Assembly: GCA_030615555.1 (NCBI GenBank)
Contig: JAUWZB010000025.1
Coordinates: 1-9,453 of the forward strand
Direction of reading: 5' to 3'
Length of the DNA: 9,453 bases
From: Dehalococcoidales bacterium
GTDB taxonomy: Bacteria > Chloroflexota > Dehalococcoidia > E44-bin15
Shown here: piece after piece, positions 1-6,287 of the stretch
Layout: the number at the start of each line of letters is the position of its first letter
How positions within the stretch are numbered: position 1 is the stretch's first letter
Translations under genes and position numbers: made by a program
The notes under the pieces: model-generated
The model's database searches: none
Told to the model about the DNA's origin: nothing
The model's input: the letters and a program-made list of their open reading frames with translations, nothing else

Positions 1-234
1 AAACTTCAGTTTGAGGGTCGCATCATGGGGACCGAGCACGGCAACCCGGACTTCGCGGACCTTGCCAGGTGTTTCGGGGCATTGGGCTACAGGCTGGATT
101 CCCCTGAACGAATAGACCAGGTACTGGACGCCGTAGTATCAAAAAAGGGCCCGGTAGTGGTGGATGTCATAATCGATCCCGAGGACATGCCGCCGCTGAA
201 CATATGGGCAAACCTCCGTATGTCAGCCGGTTAA
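1..234 (+). CDS. C-terminal fragment of a thiamine-diphosphate (acetolactate synthase-like) enzyme
   Basis: The frame is open from the left edge and ends at TAA 232-234, giving the last 77 residues. The ATG at 25 is internal to this frame, not a supported start. The visible part resembles the end of the C-terminal ThDP-binding domain of the acetolactate synthase/benzoylformate decarboxylase family: a GTEHGNPDFADLA segment, an FGALGYR segment, a helix beginning SPERID, then GPVVVDVIIDPEDMPPL. In this family that strand and the PEDMPPL tail are characteristic. The catalytic N-terminal domain and the ThDP GDG motif lie outside the window, so the substrate cannot be stated. It is convergent with the cimA end of the operon and so is not the operon's ilvB, which would be expected upstream of ilvN off the right edge. 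It could be an acetolactate synthase paralogue or a 2-oxo acid decarboxylase. Confidence 0.75.
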   Translation, partial: KLQFEGRIMGTEHGNPDFADLARCFGALGYRLDSPERIDQVLDAVVSKKGPVVVDVIIDPEDMPPLNIWANLRMSAG

Positions 235-367
235 CCTACATTGACGAGGCCTTTCCGGCCCCGAGTTCCCCCCAACGCTCCGTAAAGGCAGATCTTGCTA
301 ACTTTTATGCCCCTTCTCGAGACCAGTAAGCAGGATAGGCAGACTAGGTTTGATCACAATGCAGTGC
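235..367. other. Convergent intergenic spacer between the ThDP enzyme gene and cimA
   Basis: These 133 bases separate two genes that face each other, where terminators would be expected for both. The best inverted repeat seen is GGCC-TTTCC-GGCC near 249-261, only four base pairs and without a T run on either strand. No convincing intrinsic terminator, small ORF or promoter is visible. Confidence 0.5.
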
Positions 368-1963
368 TCATAGAGGTGCAGTGCCTTTTTTCAGGAGCCA
401 GTACTCCAGGCTATCGGCGAGCGCCAGCCAGCTGGCTTCAATAATGTTGGTGGAGCTGCCAACCGTCCGCCACTCCTGCTCCCCATCGCTCGATTCGATG
501 AGCACACGCACCCGAGAGCCTGTGCCCTCGGTCTCTTCTATGGCACGAACCTTATAGTCAACCAGCCGCACTGCCTCAAGGCTGGGATAGAACACCAGAA
601 GCGCTTTACGCATTGCAGCATCCAGGGCATTAACGGGGCCATTACCCTCGGCTGCGGTATGGATCACCTCGCCCCCAACCTTAACCTTTACCGTGGCCTC
701 GGATAAGAGCTCCTCCTCTTTCTCCATCGTGGAAGGGCGGCGTCTTTTCTCCACCACCACCATGAAATCCACCAGTTCGAAGGGAGGGTGATAGTCTGGC
801 TGAGCGCGGCGGATAAGCAGCTCGAAGGAGGCTTCAGCGCCGTCATACTGGAAGCCGCGGCTCTCCATGGATTTGACGCGCTCCAATATGGCACGCGCCT
901 GTTCACCCTGAGGGACAAACTCTAATCCCTGCTCCCTGGCTTTATGTATAATACCCCCTTTTCCTGAGAGCTCGGATACCAGTGTTCGCCATTGGTTGCC
1001 CACCAAATCGGGATCGATATGGTGATAGCTCTTCTCCCACTTCATCATGGCAGCCACATGGAGGCCGCCCTTATGGGCGAAGGCGCTGGCTCCCACGTAG
1101 GGAAGGTGGGAATCGAATGTCAGGTTGGCGATCTCGCTTACATAGTGAGCGACCTCGCTCAGCCTGGCGAGCTGCTCATCGCTGATGCAATCGATGCCCA
1201 TCTTAAGCTTGAGGGCGGGGATGATGGAGCAGAGGTTGGCATTGCCACAGCGCTCTCCATAACCGTTGATGGTGCCCTGAACCTGGGTGGCACCGGCCTG
1301 GATGGCGACCAGGGTGTTGGCCACGGCAAGCTCAGCATCGTTATGGGCGTGGATGCCCAGCGGGGTGTCGGTCGCCTTTCGGGCAGCATCGCAGGCAGCG
1401 GCTACATCGCCTGGCATCGCTCCACCATTGGTATCGCAGAGGATGAGGCACTCGGCACCTGCTTCCGCAGCAGCCTTGATGGTGTCGATGGCATATGTGG
1501 CGTTCGCCTTATAGCCATCGAAGAAGTGCTCCGCATCGAAGAAGACCCTTCTCCCCTTGGATTTGAGGTAGCTTATGGAGTCGGTGATCATGCGCCGGTT
1601 CTCCGCCAAAGTGGTCTCCAACACCTGGGTGACATGGAGGTCCCAGCTCTTGCCCACAATCGTTACCACACTTGTTTCGGCATCGAGTAAGGCACGAAGA
1701 TTGGGGTCTTTTCCCGCTTTTGTTTTGGGACGCCTGGTGCTGCCAAAGGCGACGAGGAGAGCGTGGGAAAGGGCGAGGCCCTGGGCCCTGACGAAAAACT
1801 CATCGTCCTTGGGGTTTGAGCCCGGCCAGCCACCCTCGATGAAGTGGACACCCAGCTCATCGAGCTTTTTGGCGATGCGGAGCTTATCCTCCACGGTGAA
1901 GGATATGCCCTCGCGCTGCGCCCCATCCCGAAGGGTGGTGTCATAGAGTTGAATCTCTGGCAA
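368..1963 (-). CDS. cimA: (R)-citramalate synthase
   Basis: Condenses pyruvate with acetyl-CoA to (R)-citramalate, the entry to the threonine-independent route to 2-oxobutyrate and isoleucine; a cytosolic DRE-TIM metallolyase. The 531-residue product has an N-terminal TIM barrel (about 1-280) with DTTLRDG (Arg12, Asp13), the metal-binding HAHND motif (His205, His207) and GYGERCGNA (Asn241 region), a linker to about 390, and a C-terminal LeuA-type dimer/allosteric domain (about 400-525) ending TNIIEASWLALADSLEYWL. The EGGWPGSNPKD segment near residue 43 is typical of the CimA subfamily rather than 2-isopropylmalate synthase, and the length fits. The start is TTG, preceded by AGGGGG with 5 nt spacing, 12 nt after the leuB stop. 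It is the last gene of the operon. LeuCD and LeuB upstream can act on its product. The C-terminal domain is the usual site of isoleucine feedback in the family. Confidence 0.93.
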   Translation of the reverse strand: MPEIQLYDTTLRDGAQREGISFTVEDKLRIAKKLDELGVHFIEGGWPGSNPKDDEFFVRAQGLALSHALLVAFGSTRRPKTKAGKDPNLRALLDAETSVVTIVGKSWDLHVTQVLETTLAENRRMITDSISYLKSKGRRVFFDAEHFFDGYKANATYAIDTIKAAAEAGAECLILCDTNGGAMPGDVAAACDAARKATDTPLGIHAHNDAELAVANTLVAIQAGATQVQGTINGYGERCGNANLCSIIPALKLKMGIDCISDEQLARLSEVAHYVSEIANLTFDSHLPYVGASAFAHKGGLHVAAMMKWEKSYHHIDPDLVGNQWRTLVSELSGKGGIIHKAREQGLEFVPQGEQARAILERVKSMESRGFQYDGAEASFELLIRRAQPDYHPPFELVDFMVVVEKRRRPSTMEKEEELLSEATVKVKVGGEVIHTAAEGNGPVNALDAAMRKALLVFYPSLEAVRLVDYKVRAIEETEGTGSRVRVLIESSDGEQEWRTVGSSTNIIEASWLALADSLEYWLLKKGTAPL

Positions 1964-1975
1964 TACTACCCCCTA

Positions 1976-3067
1976 CTAAGTCACCATTCCTGCAATCAGC
2001 TCCCCCATCTCCCGCGTGCCCACCTGGGTCTTGCCTTCCTCCATTATATCATAGGTACGGTAGCCCTGCTCCAGAACATCGCTTACTACTTTTTCAATCG
2101 CCTGCGCCCCCTCAACCAGCCCCATAGAATAGCGGAGCATCATGGCAACACTCATGATCATGGCGATAGGGTTAGCGATATTCTGCCCCGCCCTCCTCGG
2201 GGCGCTGCCATGAATCGGCTCATACATGCCAAAGGTCTTCCCGCCCACCTTGGGCACCCCCGCCAGGCTTGCCGAGGGGAGCATCCCCATCGAGCCGGCG
2301 AGCATCGATGCCTCGTCGGTGAGGATGTCGCCAAACATATTCCCGGTAACGATGACATCGAAATCGGCGGGGCGCTGGATGAGCCTCATGGCGCAGGCAT
2401 CGACCAGCATATGCTGAACCTCCACATCGGGATAATCCTGGGAGAGCTCGATGGCGAGCTGCCGCCAGAGACGGGATGATTCCAGGACATTGGCCTTATC
2501 CACAGAGTCCAGCTTTTTGCGCCGACTGCGGGCCATCTCAAAGCCAACTCTGAGGATGCGCGCGATCTCCCGCTCCGAGTAGAGCATGGAATCTACCGCC
2601 TTCCTCCCCCTGGCTGTCTGCCACTGCTTTTTGGGCCTGCCGAAGTAAATCCCCCCGGTGAGCTCTCGAACTATCATGAGGTCAACGCCTCTGATGGCCT
2701 CTGGCTTTAGGGTGGTGGAATCGATGAGCATAGGGAGGACCTTGACCGGGCGAAGGTTGGCGAAGAGCCTGAGACCCTTTCTAAGACCGAGAAGCCCATC
2801 CTCCGGTCGAACCTTTGCCCTAGGGTCATCCCACTTGGGACCGCCGACCGCCCCAAGGAGCACGGCATCACATCTCTGGCACATCGCCAGCGTCTCTTTG
2901 GTCAACGCGACCCCATATTTGTCGATGGCTATGCCGCCAATGTCCCCATGATGAAAGGAGATCTCATGCCCGAATCTCTTGCCCACTGCCTCCAGGACCT
3001 TGACCCCCTCAGTGGCAACCTCCGGGCCGACGCCATCGCCGGGGAGCAGCGCGATGCTGAATTTCAC
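1976..3067 (-). CDS. leuB: 3-isopropylmalate dehydrogenase with an atypical cofactor motif
   Basis: Oxidatively decarboxylates 3-isopropylmalate in leucine synthesis, and likely 3-methylmalate on the citramalate route. The 363-residue length is normal. Visible family motifs: LLPGDGVGPEV at 7-17; substrate arginines Arg96 and Arg106 (within LFANLRP) and Arg134; Tyr141 in GGIYFG; Lys191 in VDKANVLE; and metal aspartates Asp223, Asp247 and Asp251 (GNMFGDILTDE). The cofactor loop reads HGSAPRRAGQNIANP at 286-300. NAD-dependent family members normally have Asp-Ile where this protein has Arg291-Arg292, and NADP-dependent isocitrate dehydrogenase has Lys-Tyr there. Tyr339 in RTYDI also resembles the NADP-contacting Tyr391 of E. 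coli isocitrate dehydrogenase. The start is GTG, overlapping the leuD stop by 4 nt (GTGA), which indicates translational coupling. An isocitrate or homoisocitrate dehydrogenase is less likely given the operon. Confidence 0.93.
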   Translation of the reverse strand: MKFSIALLPGDGVGPEVATEGVKVLEAVGKRFGHEISFHHGDIGGIAIDKYGVALTKETLAMCQRCDAVLLGAVGGPKWDDPRAKVRPEDGLLGLRKGLRLFANLRPVKVLPMLIDSTTLKPEAIRGVDLMIVRELTGGIYFGRPKKQWQTARGRKAVDSMLYSEREIARILRVGFEMARSRRKKLDSVDKANVLESSRLWRQLAIELSQDYPDVEVQHMLVDACAMRLIQRPADFDVIVTGNMFGDILTDEASMLAGSMGMLPSASLAGVPKVGGKTFGMYEPIHGSAPRRAGQNIANPIAMIMSVAMMLRYSMGLVEGAQAIEKVVSDVLEQGYRTYDIMEEGKTQVGTREMGELIAGMVT

Positions 3068-3567
3068 CGAGACCTCCTCGCCTCTATCTTCTTCTTGGCA
3101 TGTTCGATGAGACCCCCCGCTGAAATAAGCTGGAGCATGAAATCGGGGTAGGGCTCCGCCGTAAATATTTTGCCCCTTGTGGCATCCCTGACCTCACCTT
3201 TTTCCAGCTCCACCTCCAGCTCATCGCTCTGCTCGATCTCATCAGCCTGGGCACACTCGAGCAGGGGCAGGCCGATGTTGATAGCATTTCTGAAAAAGAT
3301 GCGGGCGAAGCTCCGGGCGATGACACAGGATACGCCCGATGCCTTGATGGCGATGGGGGCGTGCTCCCGCGAGGAGCCGCAGCCGAAGTTGGTGGTGGCC
3401 ACGATGATATCGCCTTTTTCGACCTTTCGGACAAATTCGCTGTCTATGCCCTCCATGCAGTGCTTAGCCAGCTCCGCCGGCTCCGAAATGTTCAGAAAAC
3501 GAGCAGGGATGATGGCATCGGTATCGACATTGGCCCCGAATTTGTGGACTTTGCCCTTAAAGTTCAT
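3064..3567 (-). CDS. leuD: 3-isopropylmalate dehydratase small subunit
   Basis: Small (swivel-domain) subunit of isopropylmalate isomerase, which partners LeuC to isomerise 2- and 3-isopropylmalate; it likely also serves the citramalate route. The 167-residue size is that of the short bacterial/archaeal type, matching the 418-residue LeuC here. Seen: an N-terminal NVDTDAIIPARFL segment at 13-25, where the loop that reads the substrate side chain lies, FGCGSSREHAP at 61-71, and a conserved SFARIFFRNAINIGLPLL run at 86-103. The C-terminal tail is lysine/arginine-rich. The start is ATG with a weak upstream GATGAG. The upstream neighbour is the EVE-domain gene, 38 nt away, instead of leuC, which is unusual. 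Its stop overlaps the leuB start. Confidence 0.95.
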   Translation of the reverse strand: MNFKGKVHKFGANVDTDAIIPARFLNISEPAELAKHCMEGIDSEFVRKVEKGDIIVATTNFGCGSSREHAPIAIKASGVSCVIARSFARIFFRNAINIGLPLLECAQADEIEQSDELEVELEKGEVRDATRGKIFTAEPYPDFMLQLISAGGLIEHAKKKIEARRSR

Positions 3568-3605
3568 GACTCATCTTTATTTCAAAGTCTAATTAAATTT
3601 TCTAG

Positions 3606-4073
3606 TTAGCTCGACGTAATCGCTTTGGATATCGTATTGAAATCCTCCTCTGTTATTCGAACTACAGAAACTTGAAGATATTGGTTCCATGTTTTACCTT
3701 TATCAGCGATAAAACTTATCTCATCTATCAAATTAGGTTTATCCCAGTTAGCTTTATTTATGAGTTCCTCAGTTGAAAATGAAATCTTTGGCGGTTTTTT
3801 GCTTTCATGTATTAACCCAAACTTAATTCTATACGGGAATAGAAATCTGAGTTTACCTTTAGTCCAACCCAGATCTTCTTCGCTGTAAAAATGTTCTTCA
3901 ACAAATTCAACGATAGCTACAAATCTCCCACCGTGAGTATATACCACTGCTTTATCACTAGCTTTCATAAACTTTTCTAATGTCACAAAATATCGTGCGT
4001 CCATTCCCCAAACACCATTTTTTCTGCATATCTCCCAATTTCCCGCTGATGTTGAAATACACCAATACCTCAT
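3606..4073 (-). CDS. EVE-domain (PUA-like) protein
   Basis: A 155-residue protein that looks like a single EVE domain, a PUA-like fold whose members bind modified or structured nucleic acids and are often found near defence or RNA-modification genes. Seen: MRYWCIS at the N-terminus, NWEICRKNGVWG at 12-23, a DKAVVYTHGGRFVAIVEF strand pair at 40-57 and FPYRIKF at 79-85, in the order expected for the fold. The C-terminal part (about 95-155) is less recognisable. A longer frame begins at a TTG at 4109, but the ATG at 4073 is preferred because it has AAAGGTGAT just upstream and places the domain start at residue 1. Base composition is clearly more AT-rich than the flanking leu genes, suggesting a different origin. 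It sits between leuC and leuD and has no evident link to leucine synthesis. The ligand is unknown. Confidence 0.75.
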   Translation of the reverse strand: MRYWCISTSAGNWEICRKNGVWGMDARYFVTLEKFMKASDKAVVYTHGGRFVAIVEFVEEHFYSEEDLGWTKGKLRFLFPYRIKFGLIHESKKPPKISFSTEELINKANWDKPNLIDEISFIADKGKTWNQYLQVSVVRITEEDFNTISKAITSS

Positions 4074-4076
4074 TTT

Positions 4077-4085
4077 ATCACCTTT
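4077..4085 (-). promoter_or_regulatory. Shine-Dalgarno that fixes the EVE-gene start
   Basis: Read on the minus strand the sequence is AAAGGTGAT followed by AAA and ATG. It matches the complement of the 16S rRNA 3' end well and supports the start at 4073 over the upstream TTG at 4109. It overlaps the stop codon of the 19-codon ORF (4084-4086), so the two may be translationally coupled. Confidence 0.6.
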
Positions 4086-4143
4086 AAAACCTATACCCAG
4101 TGTATTCAATAGCTATATACACTCGCAATCCTCTACCCGTCAT
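4084..4143 (-). CDS. 19-codon leader-like ORF upstream of the EVE gene
   Basis: A short ATG-to-TAA frame encoding 19 residues (starts MTGRGLRVY, ends TGYRF). It is notable only for its translation signal: GAGAGGAGGG ends 2 nt before the ATG (4146-4155), the most perfect purine-rich tract in the insert. The stop falls 10 nt before the EVE start, inside its ribosome binding site, which would suit translational coupling. The AGGAGG-to-ATG spacing of 3 nt is shorter than ideal. The peptide has no run of Leu/Ile/Val codons of the sort an attenuator would use, and I do not recognise it. It may be a chance frame. Confidence 0.3.
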   Translation of the reverse strand: MTGRGLRVYIAIEYTGYRF

Positions 4144-4163
4144 TTCCCTCCTCTCGAAACCCC

Positions 4164-4625
4164 CTATTGCTTCGGGATTTGTTGCCTTGCTGTCTCCATT
4201 ACCCCATCCGGGTTCTTAGTGGAAAACACAAACTCCTTGAATCTACCCTTCTCCAGCTCCAGAACGATTGCGGGACAGCTAGGTACATTATATACCAGCC
4301 TCCACTTGCCTTTAACCTTTGCCATGCGAATGCCCCATCCCCCATAACTACCAATAGCTGAATCCTGGTGTGAATAGCAGCCCGTGACATTTTCCCAGGG
4401 TGTGACGCGCCTGAAAACCCCAAATCCAACAGTGATCGATTGAGTGGTGATCTTAATAGCTAGCTTATTGAAGTTCCTTACCAGGGCGCTAAATCCGGCG
4501 AACCACAAAAACATAATAAGATAAAACCAGCTCGGGGCTGGGTTGGAACCAACTTGACCTACAAAAACCTGGTAGACAAGCAGGACGAGGAACAACAATG
4601 TGCAAGCGATAAACACGCCTAGCAC
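4164..4625 (-). CDS. Two-helix membrane protein with a bacterial PH-like domain
   Basis: The 153-residue reading has two hydrophobic segments at about 2-23 and 32-48, followed by a cytoplasmic-type beta-rich domain at about 53-150. This region resembles bacterial PH-like domains, with ITVGFGVFRRVTPWENV, YGGWGIR near 94-100 and GKWRLVYNV. The role of such proteins is generally unknown. The GTG start at 4625 has no purine-rich site upstream. The same frame stays open back to TAA 4674-4676 and would add the sequence IYEETIPFPLIKI, which looks like natural protein sequence, but that stretch contains no ATG, GTG or TTG. The true start may be a rare codon (ATC or ATA), or the original start has been lost by mutation. 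It lies in the leuC-leuD gap, 20 nt before the 19-codon ORF, on the operon strand. Confidence 0.6.
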   Translation of the reverse strand: MLGVFIACTLLFLVLLVYQVFVGQVGSNPAPSWFYLIMFLWFAGFSALVRNFNKLAIKITTQSITVGFGVFRRVTPWENVTGCYSHQDSAIGSYGGWGIRMAKVKGKWRLVYNVPSCPAIVLELEKGRFKEFVFSTKNPDGVMETARQQIPKQ

Positions 4626-4681
4626 TATTTTTATAAGGGGGAATGGTATTGTCTCTTCATAGATTCCAGGCGCTTACATCC

Positions 4682-4795
4682 CTATCGCTTCCTTCTCATC
4701 GACCTGCTCATCCCAAAAAGGACGATAATACAGCCTGCAAATGCGAGCGCGCCCCCGACCAACATGCCCCTGAAAAATACTTTTGCCATTATCAC
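4682..4795 (-). CDS. Small hydrophobic (two-helix) protein or remnant after leuC
   Basis: Read from GTG 4795 this gives 37 residues; an internal ATG lies at 4789. The frame is hydrophobic, with GMLVGGALAFAGCIIVLFGM as one helix, and ends in a basic tail (SRSMRRKR). A further hydrophobic stretch (LGILIIVGLVIM) precedes and overlaps the start, and the frame is continuous with leuC apart from the TAA at 4847-4849. No ATG, GTG or TTG sits early enough to include the whole first helix; a CTG at 4822 would. AAGGA just after the leuC stop could serve as a ribosome binding site. I do not recognise a family. It could be a small membrane protein with a rare start or a decayed gene. An overlapping frame (4674-4826, TTG start) is also open but its composition is less protein-like. 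Confidence 0.35.
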   Translation of the reverse strand: MIMAKVFFRGMLVGGALAFAGCIIVLFGMSRSMRRKR

Positions 4796-4846
4796 CAGGC
4801 CAACGATAATCAGGATACCCAGGCAATAGCAAGAATCCTTGTTGTC

Positions 4847-6103
4847 TTATGTCATCACCTCCTCCGGCCCAGCGATGCGCCCCAGTATCGCGCTGGCGGC
4901 GGCGATCGCCGGGTTCGCCAAATAGACCTCCGACTCTGGGCTACCCATCCGACCAACGAAGTTGCGGTTGGTGGTGGAGATGCACCGCTCCCCGGCTGCC
5001 AGCACCCCCATATGGCCACCGAGGCAGGGACCGCAGGTGGGCGTGCTTACCACTGCCCCCGCCCGGACGAAGATTTCGACAAGACCGCGCCGCAGCGCCT
5101 CAAGATAGACCCCCTGAGAGCCTGGGATAATGATCAGGCGCACCTCAGGGTGAACTTTTCGCCATTTCAGCACCTCGGCGGCCACCTCCAAATCCTCGAT
5201 GCGACCGTTGGTGCAACTGCCGATCACCGCCTGGTCGATCTTTACCTCGCCAACCTCGCTTATCGGCTTTGTGTTCGATGGCAGGTGGGGGAAGGCAACC
5301 TGAGGCTCGATCCTAGAGGCATCATATTCGATGATTTTTTCGTAACGGGCATCCTCATCGGACTCATAGACCTTGTAGGGACGCTGGGCGCGATCCTTGA
5401 GATAAGCCCGGGTCTTGTTATCGACCCTGAAGATTCCCGCCTTGGCGCCGGCCTCGACGGCCATATTTGCCATGGTGAAGCGGCTGTCCATGGAGAGGGC
5501 ATCGATGGCCTCGCCGCAAAATTCCATTGCAGCATAGAGCGCCCCGTCCACGCCAATGTCGCCAATGGTATGAAGGATGAGATCCTTCCCACTGACCCAC
5601 TCTTTCGCCCTGCCGTGATAAACGAACTTTATAGTTGGCGGGACCTTCATCCATATCTCGCCCGTGGCCATGGCACAGGCAATGTCTGTGGAGCCCATCC
5701 CCGTGGCGAAGGCCCCCAGAGCGCCATAGGTGCAGGTATGGGAATCAGCGCCCACCACCACATCGCCGGGCAGGACCAGACCCTGCTCCGGCAGGAGCAC
5801 ATGCTCAATGCCGCCGCTACCCACCTCGAAATAGACCAATCCCTGCTCCCGGGCGAACTCCCGCATGAGCTTCGCCTGCTCCGCTGAGGGGATGTCCTTA
5901 TTGGGGACAAAGTGGTCAGGGACCATCACCACCCTCTTTGGGTCGAAGACTTTAGAGACACCGATGCGCTCAAATTCCCTGATGGCGATGGGGGCGGTGA
6001 CGTCATTGGCCATAACTAGGTCAACCCTGACATTTAAAAACTCGCCAGGGCTGACCTTATCCTTTCCACTATGGGCAGCGAGGATCTTTTCTGCCAGGGT
6101 CAA
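4847..6103 (-). CDS. leuC: 3-isopropylmalate dehydratase large subunit
   Basis: Large, [4Fe-4S]-bearing subunit of isopropylmalate isomerase in the aconitase superfamily; works with LeuD. The 418-residue length is typical of the shorter bacterial/archaeal type. Cluster cysteines are Cys297 (IGSCTNGR) and Cys357 and Cys360 ([10 protein letters not shown]). Other family motifs are [10 protein letters not shown] at 61-70, [20 protein letters not shown] at 118-137 and NRNFVGRMG at 379-387. The TTG start at 6103 has GGAG 4 nt upstream; the nearest in-frame upstream alternative is a CTG at 6134. Its frame is continuous with the small membrane ORF upstream (separated by TAG 6137-6139) and with the hydrophobic frame downstream (separated by TAA 4847-4849). 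It is separated from its partner leuD by the insert. Confidence 0.95.
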   Translation of the reverse strand: MTLAEKILAAHSGKDKVSPGEFLNVRVDLVMANDVTAPIAIREFERIGVSKVFDPKRVVMVPDHFVPNKDIPSAEQAKLMREFAREQGLVYFEVGSGGIEHVLLPEQGLVLPGDVVVGADSHTCTYGALGAFATGMGSTDIACAMATGEIWMKVPPTIKFVYHGRAKEWVSGKDLILHTIGDIGVDGALYAAMEFCGEAIDALSMDSRFTMANMAVEAGAKAGIFRVDNKTRAYLKDRAQRPYKVYESDEDARYEKIIEYDASRIEPQVAFPHLPSNTKPISEVGEVKIDQAVIGSCTNGRIEDLEVAAEVLKWRKVHPEVRLIIIPGSQGVYLEALRRGLVEIFVRAGAVVSTPTCGPCLGGHMGVLAAGERCISTTNRNFVGRMGSPESEVYLANPAIAAASAILGRIAGPEEVMT

Positions 6104-6136
6104 AGGACTCCGCTTTCTAGTTGGCCTGTCCTCCAG

Positions 6137-6277
6137 CTACCAGGTGATAAGCAACACAACGAGGGCTATTATGAGAGCAACGAGACTGCAAGATAGACTC
6201 ACCAGGATCAATGCCAGAAGTATCTTAAAATTTCGCTCCAGGCCCTCAAGGCGACGCTCAATCTTTTCTTCAGCCAT
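6137..6277 (-). CDS. Small single-helix membrane protein between leuA and leuC
   Basis: A 46-residue ORF with an ATG start 10 nt after the leuA stop and GAGGG just upstream, overlapping the end of leuA. The N-terminus is charged and likely helical (AEEKIERRLEGLERNFK, residues 2-18), followed by about 28 uninterrupted hydrophobic residues (about 19-46) ending in Trp. This is the pattern of a tail-anchored or single-pass small protein with its charged end in the cytoplasm. No known family is recognised. Spacing and strand place it in the operon between genes for consecutive pathway steps. Its stop is followed in the same frame by leuC, 33 nt later. Confidence 0.6.
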   Translation of the reverse strand: MAEEKIERRLEGLERNFKILLALILVSLSCSLVALIIALVVLLITW

Positions 6278-6287
6278 TCACAACCCT

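Larger units (their letters stand above)
3568..4846. other. Insert of non-leucine genes separating leuC from leuD
   Basis: LeuC and LeuD form one enzyme and their genes are normally adjacent. Here 1,279 bases lie between them, carrying an EVE-domain gene, a 19-codon ORF, a PH-like membrane protein gene and a small hydrophobic frame, all on the operon strand with short gaps. The left part is much richer in A+T: by hand count 20 of 60 bases are G/C at 3781-3840, against 43 of 60 at 7141-7200 in leuA. No transposase, terminal inverted repeat or target duplication was recognised, so the mechanism of insertion is not visible. The genes are likely cotranscribed with the operon. Confidence 0.6.

Noticed and set aside
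249..261. GGCC-TTTCC-GGCC inverted repeat as a terminator between the convergent genes
   Set aside because: Four base pairs and no T run on either strand.
360..384. Direct repeat TGCAGTGC at 360-367 and 377-384 around the cimA stop
   Set aside because: Only 8 nt, direct and not inverted, so it forms no terminator hairpin; likely chance.
992..1690. 232-codon plus-strand open frame opposite cimA
   Set aside because: Shadow of cimA; the real gene has all catalytic motifs on the minus strand.
1844..2479. 211-codon plus-strand open frame spanning the leuB-cimA junction
   Set aside because: Antisense to two well-supported genes and without a ribosome site or recognisable motif.
4074..4109. 12-residue N-terminal extension of the EVE protein from TTG 4109
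   Set aside because: The added residues overlap the ribosome site of the ATG at 4073 and precede the first strand of the domain.
4643..5887. 414-codon plus-strand open frame opposite leuC
   Set aside because: It is antisense to a clear leuC and reads as a low-complexity, His/Arg/Gly-rich translation with no family motif; long antisense frames are common opposite GC-rich genes.
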